From positions 42,997-106,996 of the forward strand of contig JAIQFS010000015.1 in NCBI GenBank assembly GCA_020073145.1: 64,000 nucleotides of DNA, in the 5' to 3' direction. The translations under genes were made by a program, and so were the position numbers. Positions 41,961-53,581 of the stretch are shown one piece after another. Below the pieces are notes generated by a model, which ran no database searches, had not been told where the DNA came from, and saw only the letters and a program-made list of their open reading frames with translations. Every line of letters begins with the position of its first letter. The first letter of the stretch is position 1. This DNA is from Terriglobia bacterium. Lineage in GTDB: Bacteria > Acidobacteriota > Terriglobia > Bryobacterales > Bryobacteraceae.

Positions 41961-43337
41961 ATGTCTTCTCCTCTTCGGATCGCGAGGTTCGGGACCCCCG
42001 CCGGATTCTTGACAATACTTGCACTTGTTGGTCCTCCTCTTCTGGCGCAAGAAACTCTTACGCTGCGACAGGCGGTCGATCTGGCGTTACACTCGAATCC
42101 GCTGGCCGCCGCCGCGGATGCCGGGGAAAAAGAAGCGGAGGCTCGCATTCACCAGGCCCACTCCGGCTCTTTGCCGCACGTGCAGTTCTCCGAGAGCCTC
42201 CAGAGAGGCAACAACCCCGTGTTCGTATTCAGCTCGCTTCTCACCCAGCACCAGTTCAGTGAGGCAAATTTCGCGATCGGCACTCTGAATCGCCCGGACG
42301 CCATAGACAACCACCAGTCGCAATTGACGATCGAGCAGGTAGTATTCGATGCACGGCAAACCAACCGCAGTGTCGAGGCAGCGCGCTTTACCCGCCAAAT
42401 GGCCGGCGAGGCGACGCGCCTAAGCCACTCGGACATCACCCTGAATGTGTTGCGTACCTATTTTGGCGTCACGCTGGCGGAGAACAACCTGGAGGTCGCG
42501 CGGCAATCGGTTGACAGCGCCGGGGCGGACCTCGAACGCGCAGAGTCCATCTACGAGTCCGGCCGCAGCACCCGGGCGGATGTGTTGGCCCTTCGCGTCC
42601 ATCTCGCTGCAATCGAGGAGCAGCAGATCCGCGCCTCGAATGATGTGGCCGTGGCTCGCGCGACACTGAACGACGCGCTTGGCGTCGGGCTCGATCGCAC
42701 GTTCGAGTTGACGACGCCGCTCGAGTCCAGCGCCGGCGAGCCTGAGCTCACGCTTGAAGAGTACCGCCGCCTGGCCGCTGAGGACCGCCCGGAAATGCGG
42801 CAGGCCGAACTCGCCCAGCGTCTGGCCCGGGCGCAGCAGCAGATCGCCGGCGCCACCTACTGGCCGCAGGTCGCGTTTCAGGGGATGGTCGAGTCCGACA
42901 GGCAGAATTTCCTTAGTAAAGGCGGTGCGAACTGGCTCACCGCGGTTACGCTTCGTTGGAACTTGTGGAACGGGGGCGAGACCAAAGCCCGCGTGGAGCA
43001 GGCACGCTTTGCCGAATCCCACGCCGAAGCCCTGCGGAAGCGCGCCGATTCAGCGATCCACCTGGAGGTACTCAAGGCGTACCTGGCTCTAAGGGCCGCC
43101 GCGCAGCGAGTTGAAGTTGCTTCCGCTGCTGCAGGCGAGGCCGAAGAGGCCCACCGCATCATCCAGAACCGCCACCAGGCCGGTCTGATCACCGTCACCG
43201 AACTGCTGCGCAGCGAGGTGGCGCTGGCCGCCGCACGTACGCTGTGCCTGGCGGCCGTCTACGATCACCGCATCGCCGCCGCCGCACTCGAATACGCCGC
43301 TGGAACGCTGGCGGCCGATTCCGCGCTCGTAAATTGA
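41961..43337 (+). CDS. TolC-like outer-membrane efflux protein
   Basis: A 458-aa protein with a signal peptide (FLTILALVGPPLLAQ) and two OEP repeats of ~200 residues each, as in TolC/OprM (LTLRQAVDLALHSNPLAAAA, YFGVTLAENNLEVARQS, TLRWNLWNGGETKARVEQA). It forms the trimeric outer-membrane channel for the RND pump encoded next. It begins 6 bases after the PIG-L stop and ends 9 bases before the adaptor gene. Confidence 0.93.
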   Translation: MSSPLRIARFGTPAGFLTILALVGPPLLAQETLTLRQAVDLALHSNPLAAAADAGEKEAEARIHQAHSGSLPHVQFSESLQRGNNPVFVFSSLLTQHQFSEANFAIGTLNRPDAIDNHQSQLTIEQVVFDARQTNRSVEAARFTRQMAGEATRLSHSDITLNVLRTYFGVTLAENNLEVARQSVDSAGADLERAESIYESGRSTRADVLALRVHLAAIEEQQIRASNDVAVARATLNDALGVGLDRTFELTTPLESSAGEPELTLEEYRRLAAEDRPEMRQAELAQRLARAQQQIAGATYWPQVAFQGMVESDRQNFLSKGGANWLTAVTLRWNLWNGGETKARVEQARFAESHAEALRKRADSAIHLEVLKAYLALRAAAQRVEVASAAAGEAEEAHRIIQNRHQAGLITVTELLRSEVALAAARTLCLAAVYDHRIAAAALEYAAGTLAADSALVN

Positions 43338-43346
43338 GGTGCACCT

Positions 43347-44504
43347 ATGAACCGATTGTTGCCGCTCGCGATTCTGATCCTGATGACTACCGGCTGCTCA
43401 CAGCACGAAACTCGCGTCGCCGCGGCGGGCGCCGAGCAGAGCGGGGCTGCTGTCCAGGTCGAAACCGTCGCTGATTCCGAGCTTGCCGAGATCTACCAGG
43501 TAAGCGGCAGTGTGCGTGCCCGCTATAGCGCCGCTATCGCCGCGAAAATCACCGCCAACATTCTCGAAGTCCGCGCGCAAGCCGGCGACCACGTGCAAGC
43601 CGGCCAGACGCTCATCGTGTTAGACCGCTGGGATCTCGAGGCGAACCTGCGCCGATTCGAGGCCGCCCGCGCAGAAGCCGAAAGCGCCATCGACGAGACC
43701 GAAAGCGCCATAACGGCCGCCCGCGCCAACTTTGAACTGGCGCGAGTGACTCACAAGCGGTTCCAGGACTTGCTCGCCAATATGTCTGTTTCACTGCAGG
43801 AACTCGACGAGTCGCAAGCGGGGCTCCGGAGCGCCGAGGCGACACTCGAGATGGCCGCATCGAAGCGCCGGCAAATCGGGGCGCGCCGCGGCCAGGCCGA
43901 AGCCGAAATCGCCGCCGCGAGTGTGGCCCTCGGCTACGCCACCCTTGCCGCGCCATTCGCAGCCCTGGTCACCGAACGCAAAGCCGATCCCGGCAGCCTG
44001 GCCACGCCGGGCGCGCCGCTGCTCACCCTCGAGCGCGAAGGCAACCCGCGCCTGGATGCGTCGATCGACGAGTCGCGGCTAGGTCTCGTCCGGGTCGGTG
44101 AGAGCGTTGCGGTTGAAATCGACGGCCTGAACCGAGCCATCACCGGTCGTGTCGCCGAAGTCGCACCCTCAGTCGATGCTGCCACGCGCAGCGTCACCGT
44201 GAAGATCGACCTGCCCGCGCTGCCTGGCCTGCGGTCCGGGATGTTCGGGCGAGCCGGCTTCGCCGCTGGCAAGCACGGGGCATTGCTGGTTCCCCAATCC
44301 GCGGTTCTTGAGCGTGGCCAGATCCGCTCCGTGTACGTCGTGGAAGGAGGGACGGCGCGGCTGCGCTTCGTCACGCTGGGTGAGGGGCGCGACGACCAGA
44401 GCGAGGTTCTGTCAGGCCTGACAGCCGGGGAACGTATCATCGTCACGCCCGCGCCGCTGCTCGTCGACGGCGCCCGCGTGGCGATCCAGGAGGCCGCAAA
44501 GTGA
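43347..44504 (+). CDS. RND efflux periplasmic adaptor (MFP) lipoprotein
   Basis: A 385-aa HlyD/AcrA-type adaptor with a lipoprotein signal ([13 protein letters not shown], lipid-anchored Cys at residue 17). A barrel-sandwich (lipoyl) half [20 protein letters not shown], a coiled-coil hairpin (about 100-190), the second lipoyl half and beta-barrel domains follow. It joins the inner-membrane pump to the TolC-like channel. Its stop overlaps the pump's GTG start by 4 bases. Confidence 0.93.
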   Translation: MNRLLPLAILILMTTGCSQHETRVAAAGAEQSGAAVQVETVADSELAEIYQVSGSVRARYSAAIAAKITANILEVRAQAGDHVQAGQTLIVLDRWDLEANLRRFEAARAEAESAIDETESAITAARANFELARVTHKRFQDLLANMSVSLQELDESQAGLRSAEATLEMAASKRRQIGARRGQAEAEIAAASVALGYATLAAPFAALVTERKADPGSLATPGAPLLTLEREGNPRLDASIDESRLGLVRVGESVAVEIDGLNRAITGRVAEVAPSVDAATRSVTVKIDLPALPGLRSGMFGRAGFAAGKHGALLVPQSAVLERGQIRSVYVVEGGTARLRFVTLGEGRDDQSEVLSGLTAGERIIVTPAPLLVDGARVAIQEAAK

Positions 44505-47500
44505 ATGACGCCCCCCGCCTCCGCACCGCCGGGCGGCTCGCCGCCTTCTTCGTCAGTTCCAAGCTAACACCGCTTTTCGTGGTGGCCGCGATTCTTCTGG
44601 GCGTCTTCGCGGTGGTCAAACTCCCGCGCGAAGAGGAGCCGCAGATCATCGTCCCCATGATCGACGTATTCGTCGAGATGCCCGGCGCCTCCGCGCGTGA
44701 AGTCGAGGAGCGTGTCACCAAACCCATGGAGAAGCTCCTGTGGGAGATCCCTGGCGTCGAGTACATCTACTCGACATCCGGCTCGGGCATGTCCATGGCC
44801 GTGGTGCGCTTTTTCGTCGGCGAGGACGAAGAGAAGGCCATCGTGCGTCTGAACCAAAAAATGGCCGCCAACTTCGACCTGATCCCGCCGGGCGCCTCTC
44901 CGCCGCTCATTAAGCCGCGCTCGATCGATGATGTGCCCATTCTAGCCCTGACGCTCTGGAGCAAACGCTACAGCGATTACGATCTGCGGCGGCTCGCCGC
45001 GCAGTTGCAGGACACCATCAAACAAGTGGACCAGGTTTCCGTCGTCGCCATCATCGGCGGGCAGCGCCGGCAGATGCGCGTGGACCTCGACGAAACTCGG
45101 TTGGCCGGCTATCATCTCTCTCCCTCGGATGTCGCCGGCGCGCTCGGCATGGCCAACCGCCGCCTGCCGGCCGGCAGCCTTTCCAACTCGAACCGCGAGT
45201 TCGTGCTGGAGGCCGGCTCGTTCCTGACGTGCGCCGATGACGTGCGCCGCGTGGTAGTTGGCGTAGCCGATGGCCGCCCGGTGTTTCTGGGTGAGGTCGC
45301 CCAGGTCGAGGACGGCGGCGAGGAGCCCTCGCAATACGTCCGTTACGCCTCGGCCGGCGATCCTTCCTTGTCGCCCGCTGTCACAGTCGCGGTTTCGAAG
45401 CGCAAGGGCGCCAACGCCATCGAGGTCGCCGATCGTGTACTGGCCCGCGTGAACTCGGTGCGTGGCTCTTTGGTCCCCTCTGAGGTGCAGCTTTCCATCA
45501 CCCGCAACTACGGTGAAACGGCCGCCGAGAAATCGAACGGGCTGCTCTTCCATATGCTGATCGCCGTGATTTCGGTGGCTGCGCTCATCTGGCTGACACT
45601 CGGCTTTCGCGAGGCCGGTATCGTCGTCAGTGTGATCCCAGTTACTCTGGCCCTCACGCTCGCAACTTTCTATCTCTACGGCTTCACGCTGAACCGCATC
45701 ACGCTGTTCGCGCTGATCTTCTCCATCGGCATCCTGGTGGATGACGCGATCGTCATTGTCGAGAATATCGCGCGCCATGCGCGCCTCCCGCACAACCAAG
45801 GCCGCAGCCTGGCGCAGGTGGCGATCGAAGCAGTCGACGAAGTCGGCAACCCGACGATCCTCGCGACTTTGACGGTAATTGCCGCGATCCTGCCCAACGC
45901 TTTCGTAGGCGGGCTGGCCGGTCCCTATATGCGGCCAATCCCCATCGTGGGCGCAGCAGCCATGGTGTTCTCGCTGATCGTCGCCCTGGTGGTGACACCG
46001 TGGGCATCCGTACGGTTCCTCGGCGGCGCCGCCAGCCACGCCCACCGCGAAGACGAGGACCGCCTCACCCGCCTCTACCGTCGCGTGATGAATCCGTTGC
46101 TCCACCACACCGCTGCGCGTTACGGATTTTTGGCGCTGGTCGCCGTGATGCTGCTCGGCTCGATCGCTCTCGTCGGGGTCGGCTTCGTCAAGATGAAGAT
46201 GCTGCCTTTCGACAATAAGAGCGAGTTCCAGGTCATTATCGACATGCCCAAGGGAACGACGCTGGAAGAGACAGCCCGCGTCGCCGCCGAACTGGCCGCC
46301 GTCGTCCAGAAACAGCCCGAGGTCGTGAACCTCCAGACCTACGCTGGCGTTGCCTCGCCCTACAACTTTAACGGCATGGTGCGCCATTACTTCTTGCGCC
46401 GCGGGCCCAATGTCGCCGACATCCAGGTGAACCTTGTCGGAAAGTCGCTGCGCAAGCTCCAGAGTCACGACATCGCCAAGCGCGTGCGCGAGCAGTTGAT
46501 CCCTGTGGCCCGGCGCTTCGGAGCCCGCATCAAGGTCGCCGAAGTACCGCCCGGTCCGCCGGTACTCGAAACCATGGTCGCCGAGGTCTATGGCCCTGCG
46601 CAGAAGGGCCAGATTGAGATCGCGCATCAGGTTCGCGGGATTTTCGAGAAGACGGTAGGCGTGGTCGATGTCGACTGGTATGTGGAAGACGATCAGCCGA
46701 AATACCGCATCCTGGCCGACCGCGAGAAGGCCGCGCTCAACGGCATCACCGACGAGGATGTGGCAAAGGTGCTGCGCCTGGCAAGCGCGGGCGATTCCGC
46801 CGGCCTGCTGCACGTCTTTGATGAGAAAGAAGACGTGCCCATCACGGTGCGCCTCGCGCGCGCCCAGCGTTCCGACCTCGAGCGCCTGAGGAGCTTGAAA
46901 CTGCGCGGCCGCGGTAGCAGCCTCGTCGCGCTCGGCGAGATCGCTCACATCGAGAGTGCCATCGAGGACAAGAGCATTTACCACAAGAACCTGATGCCGG
47001 TGACCTACGTCACTGCCGATCTGGCGGGAGTCATCGAAAGCCCGGTCTACGCCATGCTGAAGGTCGGGCCCGAGATCGAACGAATCCAGACTCCGGACGG
47101 TTATCGCATCGAGCAGTACACGGCCGGCCTACCGCCCACCGGCTCACGCTACGCAGTCAAATGGGACGGCGAGTGGCAGATCACCTACGAGGTCTTTCGC
47201 GACCTCGGCCTGGCGTTCGGCGCTGTGCTGATTCTGATCTACATCCTCATCGTCGGCTGGTTCCGGTCATTCGTGACGCCGCTGGTCATCATGGCGGCGA
47301 TTCCGTTCTCTCTGGTGGGCATCCTGCCCGCTCATGGCCTGCTGGGCGCATTCTTCACCGCCACCTCCATGATCGGCTTCATCGCAGGCGCCGGCATCGT
47401 GGTGCGCAATTCGATCATCCTGGTAGACTTCATCGAACTGCGCCGGAAGGAAGGCATGCCGTTGGACCAGGCCGTGATCGATGCCGGAGCGGTTCGCTTC

Positions 47501-47677
47501 CGCCCCATGGTGCTCACCGCGGCCGCCGTAATCGTATGCTCCGCTGTGATTCTCTTCGATCCGATCTTTCAAGGTCTGGCCATCGCGTTGATGGCCGGTG
47601 AAATTGCTTCGCTCACACTGTCGCGGTTGACGGTACCGGTGGTCTACTTCATCATCAATCGAAGGAGGGCACAATGA
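44501..47677 (+). CDS. RND-family efflux pump permease
   Basis: A 1058-aa inner-membrane pump with twelve transmembrane helices and two large periplasmic domains (ACR_tran family). The proton-relay Asp pair lies in [20 protein letters not shown]. The start is GTG 44501 with AGGAGG 8 bases upstream, overlapping the adaptor stop. The sequence [19 protein letters not shown] after TM7 and GIEDKS-like segments are typical of hydrophobic/amphiphilic-type exporters rather than the metal-pump CusA. It should export the product or conjugate made by the enzymes in this operon. Confidence 0.94.
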   Translation: MNDAPRLRTAGRLAAFFVSSKLTPLFVVAAILLGVFAVVKLPREEEPQIIVPMIDVFVEMPGASAREVEERVTKPMEKLLWEIPGVEYIYSTSGSGMSMAVVRFFVGEDEEKAIVRLNQKMAANFDLIPPGASPPLIKPRSIDDVPILALTLWSKRYSDYDLRRLAAQLQDTIKQVDQVSVVAIIGGQRRQMRVDLDETRLAGYHLSPSDVAGALGMANRRLPAGSLSNSNREFVLEAGSFLTCADDVRRVVVGVADGRPVFLGEVAQVEDGGEEPSQYVRYASAGDPSLSPAVTVAVSKRKGANAIEVADRVLARVNSVRGSLVPSEVQLSITRNYGETAAEKSNGLLFHMLIAVISVAALIWLTLGFREAGIVVSVIPVTLALTLATFYLYGFTLNRITLFALIFSIGILVDDAIVIVENIARHARLPHNQGRSLAQVAIEAVDEVGNPTILATLTVIAAILPNAFVGGLAGPYMRPIPIVGAAAMVFSLIVALVVTPWASVRFLGGAASHAHREDEDRLTRLYRRVMNPLLHHTAARYGFLALVAVMLLGSIALVGVGFVKMKMLPFDNKSEFQVIIDMPKGTTLEETARVAAELAAVVQKQPEVVNLQTYAGVASPYNFNGMVRHYFLRRGPNVADIQVNLVGKSLRKLQSHDIAKRVREQLIPVARRFGARIKVAEVPPGPPVLETMVAEVYGPAQKGQIEIAHQVRGIFEKTVGVVDVDWYVEDDQPKYRILADREKAALNGITDEDVAKVLRLASAGDSAGLLHVFDEKEDVPITVRLARAQRSDLERLRSLKLRGRGSSLVALGEIAHIESAIEDKSIYHKNLMPVTYVTADLAGVIESPVYAMLKVGPEIERIQTPDGYRIEQYTAGLPPTGSRYAVKWDGEWQITYEVFRDLGLAFGAVLILIYILIVGWFRSFVTPLVIMAAIPFSLVGILPAHGLLGAFFTATSMIGFIAGAGIVVRNSIILVDFIELRRKEGMPLDQAVIDAGAVRFRPMVLTAAAVIVCSAVILFDPIFQGLAIALMAGEIASLTLSRLTVPVVYFIINRRRAQ

Positions 47678-49251
47678 CGATTCATCACCATCCACAAGAT
47701 CCGCAAGCTGGAGCTTCTCCTCGTTTGCATAGCGAAGAACTCAGGACCCGCGCCGCGCCTCTTGATATGACCGGCGACCAGTTTCGCTCGCTCGGCCACG
47801 ACCTTGTGGATCGAATCGCTGACTTCCTCGCTTCCATACGCACCCATCCGGTCACGCGGGCGGAATCCCCGGAGGAAGTGCGCTCGGCCTTATCCGCGAA
47901 TCGGGCGTTACCGGAGGAGGGGCGGGACCCCCAGTCCCTGCTACGGGAAGCCGCCGCACTGCTATTTGAACACTCCACTTTCAACGGCCATCCGCGTTTC
48001 TATGGTTACATCACATCCAGCGCCGCTCCTATCGGAATGCTTGCGGACCTGTTGGCATCTGCGGTAAACGCAAACGTCGGCGCCTGGAGACTGGCTCCCA
48101 TTGCAACCGAAATCGAAGCCCAGGTGATTCGATGGCTCGCGCAGTTCATCGGTTACCCGGCCGACTGCGGCGGTCTGCTCCTGAGTGGCGGGAACATGGC
48201 CAATCTCACGTGCTTTTTGGCTGCCCGCGCCGCGCAGGCTGGTTGGGATGTCCGCAGGCAAGGCGTGGCAAGTGGCCCGCGGCTGTGTGTCTACGCATCC
48301 GCGGAGACTCACACCTGGATTCAGAAAGCCACCGATCTGGCAGGACTGGGAACCGATGCGATTCATTGGATTGATGGGCCGCGAGGCATGGACTTAGGTG
48401 AGTTGCAAGCCCGCTACCGGCGGGACATAGATGAGGGCTATCAGCCATTTCTCGTGGTTGGCTCCGCGGGAACGGTCAGTACCGGCACGGTCGAACCCCT
48501 GCCGGACCTGGCGGCGTTCTGTCAAGAGCACAAACTCTGGTTCCACGTCGACGGCGCATACGGAGCGTTCGCAAACGGCCTAGCGGGCGCGCCCCCGGAA
48601 CTCAAGGGGCTGGAGTCGGCTGATTCCGTGGCTGTGGATCCTCACAAATGGTTGTACGCGCCACTTGAGGCTGGATGTGCGCTCGTTCGCAACCCTTCGG
48701 CTTTGAGGAATGCGTTCTCGTACCATCCGCCCTACTACAGCTTCGAGGGCGAGGGCCTCAACTACTACGACATCGGTCCTCAGAACTCGCGTGGATTCCG
48801 CGCACTCAAAGTCTGGCTCGCTCTGCAGCAGGCGGGAGCATCAGGCTACCGCGAGATGATTCAGGATGACATCACTCTGGCGCGGTACCTGTACGACCTG
48901 GCGGTGGACCACTCCGAGTTGGAGGCAATCACGCACCACCTGAGCATCACCACGCTGCGTTATGTTCCGCAAGAACTTTGGGCTGAGCAGGGGTCTCCAG
49001 AGACGGAAGAATATCTGAACGAATTAAATTTACGCCTTGTGGCAGCCATAGAAAAAAGCGGCGAGGCATTCATTTCCAATGCGGTGATCTCCGATAGGTA
49101 CGCCCTGCGATTCTGCATCGTGAATTTCCGGACTTCCGCAGAAGACATTGAGGCCATGCCGCCCCTCGTTGCACGCCTTGGACGTCGGATTCACGCCGAG
49201 CTCCGGAGTTCGACTGGCAGGATCAGCGAGTCCGTTCTGGAGAAAGGCTAA
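47674..49251 (+). CDS. PLP-dependent group II amino acid decarboxylase
   Basis: A 525-aa enzyme of the aromatic amino acid / glutamate decarboxylase fold. PLP-site residues are HVDGAYGAF (Asp contacting the pyridine N) and the Schiff-base Lys in [29 protein letters not shown] precedes the cofactor stack. It removes CO2 from an L-amino acid (aromatic or 2,4-diaminobutyrate type) to give an amine. The start overlaps the RND pump stop (ATGA), so decarboxylase and pump are translationally coupled. That suggests the amine or a derivative is exported. Last gene of the operon. Confidence 0.92.
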   Translation: MTIHHHPQDPQAGASPRLHSEELRTRAAPLDMTGDQFRSLGHDLVDRIADFLASIRTHPVTRAESPEEVRSALSANRALPEEGRDPQSLLREAAALLFEHSTFNGHPRFYGYITSSAAPIGMLADLLASAVNANVGAWRLAPIATEIEAQVIRWLAQFIGYPADCGGLLLSGGNMANLTCFLAARAAQAGWDVRRQGVASGPRLCVYASAETHTWIQKATDLAGLGTDAIHWIDGPRGMDLGELQARYRRDIDEGYQPFLVVGSAGTVSTGTVEPLPDLAAFCQEHKLWFHVDGAYGAFANGLAGAPPELKGLESADSVAVDPHKWLYAPLEAGCALVRNPSALRNAFSYHPPYYSFEGEGLNYYDIGPQNSRGFRALKVWLALQQAGASGYREMIQDDITLARYLYDLAVDHSELEAITHHLSITTLRYVPQELWAEQGSPETEEYLNELNLRLVAAIEKSGEAFISNAVISDRYALRFCIVNFRTSAEDIEAMPPLVARLGRRIHAELRSSTGRISESVLEKG

Positions 49252-49746
49252 CGCTGCTCAGCACTTGTGAGCGTCGTTTCCTGTCCGATACAGCGGAATA
49301 TCGGTAGGTAGTCACGGGGATACCTATTGGTGTCGGAAGGCCATAGCCGCGGTGGTTAAGCCCCGGCCGTGTTGGCCTGCTCCTTCCATCATTCCGTGTT
49401 CACGCCGCCTATGATGAGCCAGAGTTGGAGAGGTAATTCCACCACGGCGGATGCCGTAGCGAGAGGAAACGGGTTGGCGGCGAACTGGGGTGACACATCT
49501 GCAGCCACGGTAGTCAGGCTCACGCTTCGATGGATCCGCTGAAGATGAGTTCGGCGTCGCGGGAACCCCCGCTGGGCCGCAGGCGCGAAGACCTCGAAGA
49601 ATGGTAACTTCTCCTGAGGAACGGTCGCCCCACTCTAATTAGGGCTTTCGCGGCGACGCGCTCCTGAACTCCAGGGCTGTCCCGGTGTAGTAGATACGAT
49701 ACAATTCGTCTGATGAACGTGCTGCAAACCCTGAGGGAGCAATAGG
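49252..49746. other. 495-base gap without a recognisable gene
   Basis: No frame here shows a ribosome binding site together with family-like residues. It must hold the end of the decarboxylase transcript and the promoter of the DUF1592 operon; a TACAAT hexamer at 49700-49705 is a possible -10 box. No riboswitch or RNA gene is recognised. Confidence 0.5.
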
Positions 49747-52224
49747 TTGCAAACGATGAGACGTTTTCTCTACGCTGGTGCTTTCTTGTCGCTGATCGGC
49801 GGCTGGGCGCTCCTCGGGCCTCGGGCCGTCGGGCAAACTCCTGCCGCGCGCACGCCTTCGGAAGATGCGCACGGTGTCATTCTAAAGACCTACTGTGAGG
49901 GGTGCCACAACGCACGGGCAAAAGTCGGCGGCTTGGCATTGGACACCCTGGACCTCCAGCACCCCGCGGCCGATCCGGAAATCTGGGAGAAAGTGCTGCG
50001 CAAGCTGCGCGGTCGATTGATGCCCCCCCCGGGCGCCCGCCAGCCGCCCCAGGCGGATATCGATGCGTTCAGCACCTGGATGGAAGGTGTTTTGGATGCA
50101 AATCCCGGTCCGATCACCGCCGGCCACGTGCCCGCTGAGCGTCTGAATCGGACCGAGTACGTGGCATCGGTGAAAGACCTTCTGGGTGTCGAGGTGAACG
50201 AGAAAGAGATCCTGCCGCAGGATGTCCAGGTGGAGGGCTTCGACAATATCGCGTCGGTTTTGTCCACCTCCCCGGCGTTCCTGGAGCAGTACCTCGATGC
50301 GGCGCGCCGCATCGCCAAGGCGGCGGTTGGCGACATGCATCCGCCTTTGTCCTCCTGGCCCATTAAGTCCGAGGGGAATCAGGATCCGGAATTGCCGTTC
50401 CCGCCGGGCATGCGGGCACGCGACGCGATGGCCGTTACGCAAAATCTGACGGCCGATGGTGAGTACCGCTTCAGCTTCAACTTCGACGAGCGGTCGATCG
50501 GTCTGTACAACGCCGGACTGCAGAACCGGACCACGCTGGTGCTGGTGATCGACGGCAGCGTCAAGTTCAAAGGCGATATCGGCGGCGTCGAAGATCTCAG
50601 ACTCGCCAACGTGCAGGGCAACGTGGGCTGGCAGCAAATCCTTGAGCGGTTCGCGAAGATCCCCGTCAAGCTGGAGGCCGGCCCGCACACGATTCTGGTT
50701 GGGTTCATAGACCGTTCGCATGTGGAATCGGACGACAACGTCGTGGGCGGCGGGTTCGGCTTCGGCGGCGCAGCCGGGGCGCCGATGGCGCGCCTGGCGG
50801 ACCCTAAGAACGTCACACTGGAGGTCAAAGGCCCTTACAACCCGACCGGCATTTCGAACAGCACCAGCCGGCCGCTGATTTTCATTTGCAATCCGAAGTC
50901 GGTTGGGGAGACCGCGTGCGCCAGGCAGATCGCGCAAAATCTGGCCCATCGCGCCTATCGCCGGCCCGTGACGGCGGACGACGCCTCCCGCCTGATGCGG
51001 TTCTATGACGAAGGACGCTTGGACAACGGCACCTTCGATCAGGGCGTTACCGAGATCGTGGCGGCGGTCCTGGCCAGCCCCGACTTCCTATTCCGCTCGA
51101 TTGAGACTCCCAAAGGCGTGTCGAAGAGCGGTGAGTTTCCGCTGAACAATCTGGAATTGGCCTCGCGGCTCTCGTTCTTTCTTTGGAGTACGGGCCCCGA
51201 CGCGGAACTGCTGAAGCTGGCCGAAACGAAACAATTGACCAAGCCCGGTGGCGTGGACGCCCAGGTGAAGCGGATGCTGGCCGATCCGAAGGCCGAGAGC
51301 CTGGTCACTAGCTTCGCCATGAAATGGCTGAACCTCAACAGCCTCGACCTGGTGCAGCCCGACGCCAAGATCTTCGCGGGCTTCACTCCGACGATGCGCA
51401 ACGATTATACGACGGAGGCTGAGAAGTTTCTCGAAAGCATCCTGCTGCAGAACAAGAACGTGACCGAGCTGCTGACCTCCGATCGGACCTTCGTCAATAA
51501 CCGGTTGGCGCGCCAATACGGAATCGAGGGACCGGCCACCTCCGCGTTTAAGCAAGTCACCCTGACGGATCCAAACCGCTTCGGCTTGCTGGGCAAGGCC
51601 GCCGTGCTGATGAGGACTTCCTATGCCGACCGCACCTCTCCGGTGCTGCGCGGCGCCTGGGTGCTCGACAAGATCCTCGGCACGCCCCCCACGGAGCCTC
51701 CCCCGAACGTCGGAAGCAACTTGGCCGAACAATCCGCGGAAGCTCCCAAAACCGTGCGTGCCCGGCTGGAGCAGCACCGCGATAAGGCCAGTTGCCGGCA
51801 GTGCCACGGCGTGATCGACCCGACCGGCCTGGCCCTCGAGAACTTCGATGCGATCGGCGAGTATCGAACCACAGACCGCCAGGCGAACAATGCCGCCATC
51901 GACGCCAGCACGGTTTTGCCGAACGGTGTCGCGATCAACGGACCGGTCGAGTTGCGCAGGCAGCTTGCGAGCCGGCCCGACGCTTTCGTTGAGGCGCTCA
52001 CCGAGAAGCTCATGATGTACGCGGTCAACCGCGAACTGGAGTATTTCGATATGCCTCAGATTCGCAAGGTGGTGCGCGACGCCAAGAAAAGCGACTATAC
52101 CCTGCCGTCCCTGGTTTTGGGGATTGTGCACACGGATGCGTTCCTCAAGCAGGGGCCCAGGAGCGGGGACAAAGAGCATTCCAAACCAAGCGCGGTCACC
52201 ACGACCGCCAGTCTGAAGAAATAA
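49747..52224 (+). CDS. DUF1587/DUF1592/DUF1588/DUF1585 c-type cytochrome-like protein
   Basis: An 825-aa exported protein with a signal peptide (FLYAGAFLSLIGGWALLG). An N-terminal cytochrome c-like segment has heme motif CEGCH. DUF1587, DUF1592 and DUF1588 follow in order, with a second heme-type motif CRQCH in the C-terminal DUF1588 region (CRQCHGVIDPTGLALENFD), then DUF1585. This order is the classic planctomycete/acidobacterial layout. Function unknown; proposed extracellular or periplasmic redox work. TTG 49747 has GGGAG 7 bases upstream; ATG 49756, three codons later, is the alternative start. A DUF1552 gene follows after 31 bases, as usual for this pair. Confidence 0.9.
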   Translation: MQTMRRFLYAGAFLSLIGGWALLGPRAVGQTPAARTPSEDAHGVILKTYCEGCHNARAKVGGLALDTLDLQHPAADPEIWEKVLRKLRGRLMPPPGARQPPQADIDAFSTWMEGVLDANPGPITAGHVPAERLNRTEYVASVKDLLGVEVNEKEILPQDVQVEGFDNIASVLSTSPAFLEQYLDAARRIAKAAVGDMHPPLSSWPIKSEGNQDPELPFPPGMRARDAMAVTQNLTADGEYRFSFNFDERSIGLYNAGLQNRTTLVLVIDGSVKFKGDIGGVEDLRLANVQGNVGWQQILERFAKIPVKLEAGPHTILVGFIDRSHVESDDNVVGGGFGFGGAAGAPMARLADPKNVTLEVKGPYNPTGISNSTSRPLIFICNPKSVGETACARQIAQNLAHRAYRRPVTADDASRLMRFYDEGRLDNGTFDQGVTEIVAAVLASPDFLFRSIETPKGVSKSGEFPLNNLELASRLSFFLWSTGPDAELLKLAETKQLTKPGGVDAQVKRMLADPKAESLVTSFAMKWLNLNSLDLVQPDAKIFAGFTPTMRNDYTTEAEKFLESILLQNKNVTELLTSDRTFVNNRLARQYGIEGPATSAFKQVTLTDPNRFGLLGKAAVLMRTSYADRTSPVLRGAWVLDKILGTPPTEPPPNVGSNLAEQSAEAPKTVRARLEQHRDKASCRQCHGVIDPTGLALENFDAIGEYRTTDRQANNAAIDASTVLPNGVAINGPVELRRQLASRPDAFVEALTEKLMMYAVNRELEYFDMPQIRKVVRDAKKSDYTLPSLVLGIVHTDAFLKQGPRSGDKEHSKPSAVTTTASLKK

Positions 52225-52255
52225 GCGCCAGGATCGAAGAACAAAGGAGACCACC

Positions 52256-53581
52256 ATGTTCATTACCAAGAAACACATTTCCCGCAGAACCGTTCTGAAG
52301 GGAGCCGGTGTCAACCTGGCGCTTCCGTTCCTGAGTGCGATGGTCCCCGCCCGGACGGCGCTCGCGCAGACGGCGGCCAATCCCAAGATCCGCGCCGGCT
52401 TCTTCTACATTCCTCACGGCGCCATCATGTACAACACCAAGTACGGTCCGGAGTGGGATCGTTGGAATCCTTCGGGATCGGGCGCAAACTTCAAGCTGAA
52501 TGAGATTACCTCTCCGCTGGAGCCCTTCAAGAAGTATGTGACCTCCTTTGGCAACCTGGAAAACGCCGCCGCCGCCGGTTCGGTGCACGTCCGAAACCCG
52601 GCGACATGGCTCAGCGCCACCCTTCCGCAGGGCAACAACATGTCAGCGACGCTCGACCAGGTGATGACGAAGTTCATCAGCCAGGACACGCAGTATCCTT
52701 CTCTGGAGCTTGCCTCCGAGACCACCGTCCAGGTGGCGGCCGGCAATGGCGGGCCCTTTACGACCCTGTCGTTCCGCGACGAGCACACGCCGCTGCCGAT
52801 GGAGTACAACCCGCGCAAGATATTCCTGATGTTGTTCGGCGAAGGCGACAGTCCGCAGGAGCGCGTTGCCATGGCTCGCCAGAAGGGCAGCATCCTCGAT
52901 CTGATCTCCGACCGTACCAACCAGCTGAAGAGTAACCTCGGCAGCGAGGACAAGGCCATTTTCGACGGGTATCTGGAGAATGTGCGCGAGGTCGAGCGGC
53001 GTTCCAAGATGGCCGGCAACTCCAATTTGTCGAAGATCAAGATCCCCAATGCGCCGGTCGGTGAGCTGGAAGATTTCGCCGCTCAGGTGAAGATCATGTA
53101 CGACCTGCTGGCCCTGGCATACCAGGCCGACCTCACCCGCGTCGCCACCTACGTGACCGTGGCCGAAGGCACCAACCGGAGCTATCCGTTCCTGAACATC
53201 GCGGGCGGCTTCCACCCCATCTCGCATCACGCCGACGACCTCGATCGGATCAAGATGCTGGTCGAGATCCAGAAGTGGCACATTCAGACATTCGCCGAGT
53301 TCCTCAAGAAGATGTCCGAAACGCCCGACGGGCAGGGCTCGCTGCTCGATCATTCCATCTTCATGTACGGATCGAACATGAGCAACAGCAACGCGCACAG
53401 CAACTACCCGATCCCCAATCTGATCGTCGGCGGCGGCAATGGCAAGCTGAAGCAGGGAGGCCAGCACTTGATGCTGAAAGAACACACGCCTATCGCCAAC
53501 TTGCATCTGACGCTGCTCCAGAAGGTAGGTCACGAGCAGGATCACTTCGGCGATAGCACGGGCGCCATCACGGAAATCTAG
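52256..53581 (+). CDS. DUF1552 (Tat-exported) protein
   Basis: A 441-aa protein with a Tat signal (ISRRTVLKGAGVNLALPFL, twin Arg at residues 10-11). The DUF1552 alkaline-phosphatase-like fold contains FFYIPHGAIMYN, LENVREVERRS, ISHHADDLDR and LLDHSIFMYGSNMSNSNAHS. The Asp/His-rich segments may bind metal, as in the related DUF1501 proteins. It nearly always follows a DUF1592 gene, so the two likely work as one secreted complex. AAAGGAG lies 6 bases before the ATG; the next gene starts directly after its stop. Confidence 0.92.
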   Translation: MFITKKHISRRTVLKGAGVNLALPFLSAMVPARTALAQTAANPKIRAGFFYIPHGAIMYNTKYGPEWDRWNPSGSGANFKLNEITSPLEPFKKYVTSFGNLENAAAAGSVHVRNPATWLSATLPQGNNMSATLDQVMTKFISQDTQYPSLELASETTVQVAAGNGGPFTTLSFRDEHTPLPMEYNPRKIFLMLFGEGDSPQERVAMARQKGSILDLISDRTNQLKSNLGSEDKAIFDGYLENVREVERRSKMAGNSNLSKIKIPNAPVGELEDFAAQVKIMYDLLALAYQADLTRVATYVTVAEGTNRSYPFLNIAGGFHPISHHADDLDRIKMLVEIQKWHIQTFAEFLKKMSETPDGQGSLLDHSIFMYGSNMSNSNAHSNYPIPNLIVGGGNGKLKQGGQHLMLKEHTPIANLHLTLLQKVGHEQDHFGDSTGAITEI

